DNA of 64,000 nucleotides from Polytrichum commune. Taxonomy: Eukaryota > Streptophyta > Polytrichopsida > Polytrichales > Polytrichaceae. Location: positions 25,579,666 through 25,643,665 of the forward strand of contig OX485807.1 of the NCBI GenBank assembly GCA_950295325.1, written 5' to 3'. Shown here piece by piece: positions 56,120-64,000 of this stretch. Position 1 is the stretch's first letter; each line of letters begins with the position of its first letter. Made by a program: the position numbers and the translations under genes. A model generated the notes under the pieces. The model saw only the letters and a list, made by a program, of their open reading frames with translations. It made no database searches and was not told where the DNA came from.

Positions 56120-56810
56120 AACCAACCTCATCATTTGGGAGATATTCTGAGATTCCAGCTTAACCCTAATTGTCCAACAGGCCCACATCGGGCCTCTCCA
56201 AGAAAAAATGAGCTGCATACTCTCATATTTAGCTAATCATGTCAAAAGTGACCTTATCCAAAATCAACTCATTTTTCAAGTGCATTATTTGATGAAATTA
56301 AAACACTTTTGATGTTATGGAAGATTTAGGTTCAAATATGCAACTTGAGTGTCCTTGGATGCAAATACATATGTTGCATTTTGATCATCAATGACTAGTA
56401 TGAGTATATTTTTATTTTCTCCTTGACATAAGACAATGTACATAATACAGTTTCAAGCACATAAATTTATGAAATATGATTTCTAAACTTGGTGAAGTTG
56501 GTATAAATTGTGTATATGGCCATATTTTGAGACCCCACATCCTTTAAGGATTTAGCAGTTTGAGCTGGAATTTACGAATTTTTTGAACACCACCAACCTC
56601 ATCATATGGGACGGACATTTTGAAACTTCTGCTTAAGTAATTTGAGCTGGAAGTCGTGGTTATCTCACAATGTTTTTGAACGCTACAACCTTGTCATTTG
56701 GGAGGGACATTCTGAAGAGTCTGCTAAAGTATTTTGAGGTGGAAATTGTGGTTATCTCACAATGTTTTTTGAACACCACAACCTCATCATTTGGGAGCGA
56801 CCAGAAGATG
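56120..56810. repeat. Degenerate tandem repeat around CCTCATCATTTGGGAG
   Basis: The phrase AACCTCATCATTTGGGAG with variants occurs near 56125, 56590, 56690 and 56785. The last three are about 100 bp apart and linked by GGTTATCTCACAATGTTTTT. Confidence 0.55.
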
Positions 56811-57089
56811 GCAATGATAGAAGCTAATAATTAAAATGGTAAAAATGTTAGTTTACAAGGTGAAACACCCCCAGAACATGGGAAGGACGTCACCTATCTT
56901 CATGACACTGCTTCTCCAAAAAGGCAAACAAGAAGGCCCAGAGATGGCAGAGGGATGTTGAGCTCACCCATACCGTCGACGTCATGATGGTCGGCCAGTT
57001 GCAGCGTTGCTGGTTGCGGTAGTGTAAGAAAGCATTCACGTAAGTATCCCCAGCAACAGCGACCAGTAAACAGAGCTGGCACCAAATTC

Positions 57090-57780
57090 CTCAAGCAAAT
57101 CCAGTTCTCATATTTTATTGGGTTATTCCCTGTTTGTCATTAACTTATATGGTGAAAGCAAAACAAATCTGTGTAGCTATATAAAATTCAATTCCATCGG
57201 TTGCTTGCCTTTAATTAGCCTAATACTCAAGCAAACCCACTTCTCATATTTTGTTGGGCATTTCCCTGCTAGTGTACTTAATTCACATGTTGGAAGCAAA
57301 ATAAATCTTTGTAGATATATATAAAATTCAATTTCATAACTTACGTGCCTTGAATCTGCCTAATTCTCATATATTTTTGGGCAATTAACTACTAGTGTAC
57401 TTAACTTACATGTCCGAAGCAAAACAAATATTAAGAGATAGATAAATTCAGTTCCATCACAAACCTGCCTTTAATTAGCCTAATTTCTCAAGCAAACCTG
57501 GAACTTCTCATATTTTATTGGGCAATTCCCTACTAGTGTACTGAAGTTGCATATTGGAAGCAAAACAAATCTCCACAAATATATAAAACTCAAAATTCCA
57601 TTATTTAAGTACGTGCTTTGAATCTGCCTATTTTCTCACGCAAACTCACTTCTCATATTTTGTTGGCCATGCAATTTTCTGCCGCAAGTACTTAACTTAC
57701 ATGTCGGAAGCAAAACAAATCTTTGCAGATATATAAAATTCATCAATTCCTTACTTACCTGCCTTTAATCTGAAGCAAAA
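57090..57780. repeat. ~135-bp tandem repeat, five copies
   Basis: CTCATATTTTRTTGGGC recurs near 57106, 57242, 57367, 57506 and 57650, each followed by CTASTAGTGTACTTAA and GGAAGCAAAACAAATCT. It is non-coding and AT-rich. Confidence 0.7.
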
Positions 57781-60262
57781 CCATCTGACAGAGGCTCCAC
57801 ACGTGAAATGACCTCCATTCATTGGATTGAATCGTCTTCCATCCTGTGATATTCCCAGCCTGAGATCCAGACTCCAGACTCCAGACTCCAGAGGCAAGCC
57901 CTTGGACCTTTACCATTTGCAGCTAGAGAAGTACTACAGTAAGTAAGTTTGTTGGAGCCCAGCTCAAAGCATGGGAGCGACCGATGTGCACAGGAAATGA
58001 ACCACGATGGGGCGACAATTATATCCGGCGGTCCGTGCTCCTGCAGCAATTGCATTTGAGTAACTTAAGTAATTATCTCTTTCTATCCGATGTCCATGGC
58101 CACCAGAAAATATAATGATCATGCAGACTCCTGACTCCAGCTGCAGAGCCATGGCAGAGATCCCTGATGCGAGAGAGGAAGCCATGTGCCCCCATCTTCT
58201 TCCTTCATCGCCTCCCATCTTCATTTTTTTCCCGGGCCATTTGGTCGCTCGGTCATCATGTTGATGGTCGGGCATGGTGGCAGGATGGCTGGCCAGCAGT
58301 AGTTGCTGGCAGCAGGTCTGTAACTAACGCCTGCACATGCAGTAATGGGCTTGGGTACTGTCCATCAAGGATATGCCAGCAGCGCTCCAGACTCTCCCTT
58401 GTTTCTTCATGAGCCTGTGCATCAGAGTCCATCTGACATCATCTACAACAGCAGACTACTGATCACAGAAGTACTGACTCTGCATCTCCTGCGACGAGAC
58501 GAAAAAGTGGATCACATCCTGTCTGCTCCATGTTTATATATGCAGGGGTAGTCTATTACTCCCTCCGGCCTGCTCTGGACTCCCGAGACCATTTGCCGTG
58601 TTTCCTACTCTGAGTCAGAGAGAGAGAGAGAGAGAGGCCTGCACTCCGCTTGCATTGGGCAGCTGTGCATTCTCAAAGAGTGCAGATCAAGACTGTTCTG
58701 CATGCTTTGTGTCCCCTTTACGTCGTTATTGTTGGTGGTCGACATTGTGTCTTGTCTTCGACTTTTTAGGCGCCAAAATAAAGGCGCCCTCTCGTTGAAA
58801 TGCTCATGTGTTGAGAAGTCGACTCGTCAAGCGCCGGCGCCAAAGTTTGAAGGTGGACACACAAGCTACGGTCGATCTGTACTTCGCATTGCATCAGTAG
58901 GTCCTGTTTCTGGTGAGTATCGATATTTGGAAATTGTGACCCGTTTTGTTTTGTGGACTTTGTTTGCGGTGGGTACATAGCCTCGTGAGTAGGACCAGCA
59001 TTCTAGGATGTGTTTTGATATGGAAGAGGAGCTTCGAAGGCTCCTTCAGCCTCGGAACAGCATTTGGGGATGTGTGTTGACTTGGAAGGCTATGGGCTAC
59101 CGTATTGGTGAGTAGAGAAGTGGTCTCAGAAAAGATACGCGTAATTTTGTGGACAATAAAATTGTGATGCCTGAATTGGAGCTGTCTGTCCATAGCAGGC
59201 TTCACAGTCATGCCGGCGCTCCATGGCCAGAAGCATTCATTGATGCGAAGCCTTGTTTCAAAAATTCAAAGGAATGAATGGATGGTGGCATTTAGTACGT
59301 ACACCTTTGTGTCCTTTTCAGGATACTCATGGCCCTGTGCGTAGAGTGGTGTACTTAGTAGGGGCTTACTAGTACTAAGAACCAATTGTCCATAGCCATA
59401 ATGTGTCCATTGTTGAGAAAAACAGAGATTTCACTCGAACATATATTTTTTGAAATAGAGTTCAGTTAATCCGGTTCTTGTCCAGGAGATTGTGAAACCA
59501 TGGCATGCATGACTCCCACTCTCCGAAACCCAGCTTACAATTACTTGCAAGAGTGCTGTCGAAGATCTTTGTATATGCAATATGTGCTTCCCGCTCATGT
59601 GGAGTCTTGATGATGCAGTCTAATATGAAGGTAATATCGTTCATAAGTTCATATGTATATTGGACTAATGAGCAGAAAGACATGTCCGGCAAACTCATTG
59701 ACATTGCTTCATCTCTTAGATCTACAGCTACTCCCCTCTGTTCCGTATTTGGCTCCAGTTCGAGAAACTATTGTATTAGCTAGAAATGTCATATATAAGC
59801 ACTTGTCGCACTTCTCTTGTTCCCACCCATTGCCAACGACGCCATGGTGTTTTTCTTCAGGGTTTCTCTGGATGCCCAGCTTTCTGCTGCAGTCAGTTAA
59901 GGAAGTTGCTGCAATCTAGAATGTTCAACGTGTAAAAAATTCTGTCGCTGATGTTTGCAGAGGAATGGAACCGCATTGCGAGATGTGGGCGTGTTGACCT
60001 GCTCAATTTAGTGGGGCAACGAAGGTGTCTCGCAGCCGAGTTTACAGGCAAGACAGATTTGTTTTGTTATTACAATTACCTATTCCATCCATTCTTCAAT
60101 CAACTCATTGCTCCTGGTTAAAACACTCTGTTTTGGTAACTTACAAAAACATTTAATTATTATTGATTGATGTGTCTCACATGTTTGAGATTCTGTTGAG
60201 CTTATTTTAATGAATTTATATCGATCAACAGGTAATTGTGAACAGAAGAAGCAGCTGGGACA
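57781..60262. other. Intergenic, upstream of pectate lyase
   Basis: No gene supported. An (AG)n run lies at 58616-58637. The final part should contain the pectate lyase promoter, but no element is distinctive enough to name. Confidence 0.4.
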
Positions 60263-63200
60263 ATGACGACAACTTACAGAGCGGCCCTCTTCCTTTTGGT
60301 TGTAACGTTGCCCCAATACTCGGCAGTGAGGCCTTTGGAACCTTCCGAAGTGCACGTCTCGAAGGGCAACAAATTATCTCCGCAAGCAGTGGTACGCGTC
60401 CGAGATGGCTCTGCAACACCTATTTTTGAACAACAGTAAGTTCTGCCTCTTCTTCGCTGACCAATTAAATTTCTACAATCCCATTCCTTCAATCTGTGTA
60501 TCAAAATTTACAGCTACATTTACAAAAACATTTGAACAATGCAAATATGCCGGATGTGGCGAAATGAGCCACAGTTATTCTGCTGACCTTTCTACAATCG
60601 ACAGATGTGTGTACCATTGCCGAATCCCACCACCAGTACACCATTACATAGTGTCGCTGCGGACTATCAACATCATCCATTACAGCCATAAGATTTTCTG
60701 ACCTTAATTTCTACAGCTTCATTTGCTGACCTAATTTCTCCAGGGATCTTGTGGTCATCCCTCCTTGAATCTTTCGCTGGCAAATGGTAGATGAATCCAT
60801 GCTGAAACTGTTTGCAGACTATCTACATAATCCATTGCAGCCATAATATTTGCTAACTTTCCTACAGCTTCATTTGAGGTTCTTTCTTCAATCTTTCGCT
60901 TCGTCATTCCTCCTCAAATTATTGGCTGCCAAGTGCTGAATGCATGCTTCAATTTTTTTGTGGAATATCTACATTATCCACTACAGCTACAAAATTTCTA
61001 AGCTTTTCTCCCACCTTTCAAGTATTGCGCATCCCCCCTTCAAAAACAATTGGCTGCCAAATTGTGTCGTGGATGCATGCTGCAACCATTTGTGGACTAT
61101 CTACAGAATCGCCAACATTTGTCATCCGTCACTTCGTTGTTGGACCTTGAAAGTGAAAACTTAGAGACCACCTCCGACAAGAGGCATTTAGGACTTGTCC
61201 CTCAGCCATACTCTGCATTTCCACGTCAGGTTTACATTTGAGTTTGCGGCTTTGGTAAAAGGTGGAAGCGTCTCTCATTCATGGCATCATTTCTTGTGAG
61301 CTAGTAAAGCATTTTCGCGCGTAATTTACAAGATTGAGCCTTTAATTCATCTGCAGATCATCGATTGCGTCGGCCAGTGACAACTACACACGGAGATTGC
61401 TGTCTGGGTGCGGCCAGGGCAACCCCATCGATGACTGCTGGAGATGCGACCCGAACTGGAGGGAGAATCGGCAGGCGCTTGCGGATTGCGCGATTGGGTT
61501 CGGCAAGAACGCGATCGGCGGCAAGAATGGACCGATCTATGTGGTGACCGATGACAGCGACAACGACATGATCAACCCTGCGCCGGGGACGCTCCGCTAC
61601 GGCGCCCTCCAGGAAGGGCCGCTGTGGATCATCTTCTCGCGCAACATGAACATCCGCCTCAAGCACGAGCTCATCGTCAACAGCTACAAGACGATCGACG
61701 GACGGGGTGCGAACGTGCACATCGCGGGTGGCGGCTGCATCACGCTGCAGTACGTGAGCAACATCATCATTCACGGCGTGCACATCCATGACAACAAGCA
61801 AACCGGACCGGCAACAATCCGCAGCTCGCCGACGCACGTTGGCGACCGCGGCCGCGCGGACGGTGACGGCATTTCCATCTTTGGATCCCACGACGTTTGG
61901 ATCGACCACAACTTCTTATCACACTGCGCCGACGGGCTGGTAGATGTGACTGAGGCCTCCACCGGCGTCACCATCTCCAACAATTACTTTAGTAACCACG
62001 ACAAGGTGATGCTCCTGGGCGCGCACCCGGGGGACACCTTCGACAAGGCCATGCAGGTCACCGTCGCCTTCAACCATTTCGGCCCTAATCTTGTCGAGCG
62101 CATTCCGAGGTATGTAATCTACAAGCAAATTATCATCTGCTCTCGCTCATGACATCATTTCAATAGTTCTTGATAGTAAAACACGTTTGCAACGCTTTTG
62201 CACGCAATTTGCATGAACGAAATATGAACATTCCGGTAAGCATGTATTGACTCACGCTTTTGCAACGGAATTACAACGTGATTGGGGCATATCACATTAA
62301 TGGACATTTCGTAGATACACAGAATATCCCGAGAGCGTTTGCAAAAATGTCCAAGTTCTGGACTTGTCACGTTGGTATATATTGAGGGTTGTAGTGATGG
62401 TAGCTTATAGATGTATATAGCCTAAACGGTAGCTGGAGTTTGTGGGCGTTCATTTCTATTAGAGTTATACGCAGAGTCCCCCAAAGTCGGTCCAAAGAAG
62501 TTTGGTGCCTTTTGAAGGACTTTTCTACTAAGAGTTCGTTACTAGAGCGTTTTGTGACACAGCCTAATTTTGTAACAACGGTGAAACTCCTCGAATATTG
62601 AACCCCCACTTTTCAATCCAATCTTTCTCTGACCTCTCAGACCATATAATTCGCAGCAGTTACTAGCTAGATAGCTATAGACGTCAGTTTCTAAAGGAAC
62701 AAGCATGAATGAAGAGTCTCTAGGAGCCAACTTAATATCATTGAATCTCGGATCGAACCACTTTAAGATCGACTTTCACCATCGATTGTTTGAAGGGTCT
62801 TATTTGTTCTTATTAGCGTGCTCTTCACAAGTTTGGGTGACGGAGGTGATGCTCATGTTCCTCAACATTGATATATACACGTGCGCGCACACACCCTCGC
62901 CCAATGATCTGCTCCTCAGGATACAATATCCCAAGCTCACTTGGTTTGACATGGGGAAACTACTGGTCTCTGCCGATTACATACTAATTATATGTACACA
63001 TAGGTCCTACTCTAATCCTGAAGTTTTCCTTGAAAATTTTGGTCTCGCCTTAATCCTCAGGTTTTTGCCTCGTCATCTTGTTGGCGCTCTTGAGGGATCC
63101 AAACAACCTAAACCGGTAAGGGTCACTGGGCCAACCGGTCATCTAAAAAGTCGCGGGGACCGACGGTACCTTCGAGCCTAATTGGGGGAGGAACAATGGG

Positions 63201-63656
63201 CGATCCAGGTTCTCCGGTTGCAAACTTGCAACTATTAGAAAGAGTCCACCTCTTTATTAACCCTTCATTTATCCATTTTTAAGATGTGCTTGTTTTTGTC
63301 CATGGTTCAGGTGCAGGTATGGCTATTTCCACGTCGTGAATAACTACTACAGCCCGTGGCTCATGTATGCGATCGGAGGTAGCGAGAATCCCACCATCAA
63401 CAGCGAGGGCAACTTCTTTTCCGCCGGCACCTTCAAGGAGGTGACCAAGCGCATTCCGGACGACGGAAGCAACATCGATGGATGGCAGGGCTGGAACTGG
63501 AGAAGCTCCGGTGACATCTTCGCAGACGGCGCCTTTTTCACAGACTCCGGCTCCACCGGCGGAGGGAAATTCTACGCCAAGGCAACCAGCTTCTCGGCTC
63601 GCCCAGCGGCCATGGTCGCCCAAATGACCAACGACGCCGGGCCCTTGATGTTATAG
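60263..63656 (+). CDS. Secreted pectate lyase, polysaccharide lyase family 1
   Basis: Three exons, 60263-60435, 61357-62109 and 63311-63656, giving 423 residues. The phase-2 junction CA|A and the AG|G junction both restore the frame. The start exon supplies a signal peptide: basic n-region, [10 protein letters not shown] core, likely cleavage after YSA. The mature enzyme has [23 protein letters not shown], Ca-binding and substrate motifs DGDGISIFG (226-234) and WIDHNFLS (239-246), [12 protein letters not shown] (249-260), [15 protein letters not shown], and the catalytic-arginine region RIPR (306-309) leading into [13 protein letters not shown]. All family hallmarks are intact. It should cleave de-esterified pectin by beta-elimination in the apoplast, in wall loosening or cell separation. 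GC content rises sharply in exons 2 and 3 compared with the introns. Confidence 0.88.
60640..61130 (+). repeat. Degenerate tandem repeat in pectate lyase intron 1
   Basis: GACTATCTACATAATCCATT followed by ACAGCCATAA and variants recurs near 60660, 60818, 60963 and 61096 (period 133-158 bp), each followed by a CTTTCTACAGCTTC-like pyrimidine/AG word resembling a splice acceptor. Confidence 0.6.
62110..63310 (+). other. Intron 2 of the pectate lyase gene
   Basis: A 1.2-kb intron with a GTATGT donor and a TTCAG acceptor. No gene or mobile element is recognised inside. Confidence 0.7.
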
Positions 63657-64000
63657 GAGAAGAAGCTAGGACATGAGCATGAGCATGCCCCTATAACCAA
63701 GTTTCCGGGACCTGCCCTGTCACGTCAGAACGCTCTGATTCGATAGCCACCGGCCGCCGCATCATAGCTCAAAACTTTGATTAGACGCTCAGACGTTAAA
63801 CTTACAACACTCACATTCAAGTAACCCACAGATTAGGTCACGAAGAATCAGCAGCTCGTTGATTGATTCGAGAATTGACATCCAGTATCAGTACCAAGAA
63901 GATTAGGTTGTGAAAAAAAATTGTGGATTGATTGAATGTAGAGTAGCTTCTTTTTGTTGACCTGACACGGCAGATTCAAGATCGTGTCGGTGTTGGCTAT
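63657..64000. other. 3' flank of pectate lyase
   Basis: Presumed 3' UTR and downstream sequence; nothing else seen. Confidence 0.4.

Noticed and set aside
58556-58570. TTACTCCCTCCGG as a Stowaway MITE end
   Set aside because: No matching inverted end was found nearby.

Overview
The window is nuclear DNA of a streptophyte plant. It has intron-containing genes (glyoxalase I, an ankyrin-repeat protein, a secreted pectate lyase), a plant resistance-protein style LRR array, and dense nested LTR retrotransposons and small inverted-repeat elements. The LRR style and the type of retroelement suggest a non-seed plant (bryophyte-like, or possibly a lycophyte or charophyte). The species cannot be fixed from the sequence alone.

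Layout. 1-5.46 kb: a huge array of 72-bp (24-residue) LRR units, open for 1,359 codons and then decayed. 5.46-6.86 kb: a minus-strand Ty3/gypsy Gag-protease fragment. 6.86-23.87 kb: a retrotransposon nest. An old, decayed element (7.8-12.97 kb plus 22.8-23.87 kb) is split by a nearly complete younger relative (12.97-22.79 kb). The old element also carries a 976-bp solo LTR. 23.9-35.2 kb: a gene-poor tract with a 60-bp tandem repeat, two unrecognised decayed reading frames and a nest of MITE-like elements. 35.2-39.5 kb: glyoxalase I with a ~210-bp tandem repeat upstream. 40-42.7 kb: an unrecognised single-exon minus-strand gene flanked by duplicated pieces of itself. 44-48.2 kb: a six-exon ankyrin-repeat gene. 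50.1-55.1 kb: a six-exon gene whose C-terminal half resembles the RRM-like region of R3HCC1L-type proteins. 56-60 kb: tandem repeats and sequence without recognised genes. 60.26-63.66 kb: a three-exon secreted pectate lyase.

The main discovery candidate is the younger retrotransposon. Its first reading frame joins Gag, two CCHC knuckles and a retropepsin-like domain to a complete DNMT3-like cytosine-5 DNA methyltransferase. After a UAG stop in the TMV-type readthrough context (UAG CAR YYA, kept in both related elements) the same frame continues into reverse transcriptase, RNase H and integrase. A PHD finger follows in a shifted frame. The copy itself is defective (a private TGA, an in-frame TAG in RNase H and a frameshift before the PHD finger), but the architecture is clear. 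The insertion also appears circularly permuted: the partial LTRs at its two ends add up to one complete LTR, as expected if a two-LTR circle had integrated at an internal palindrome.
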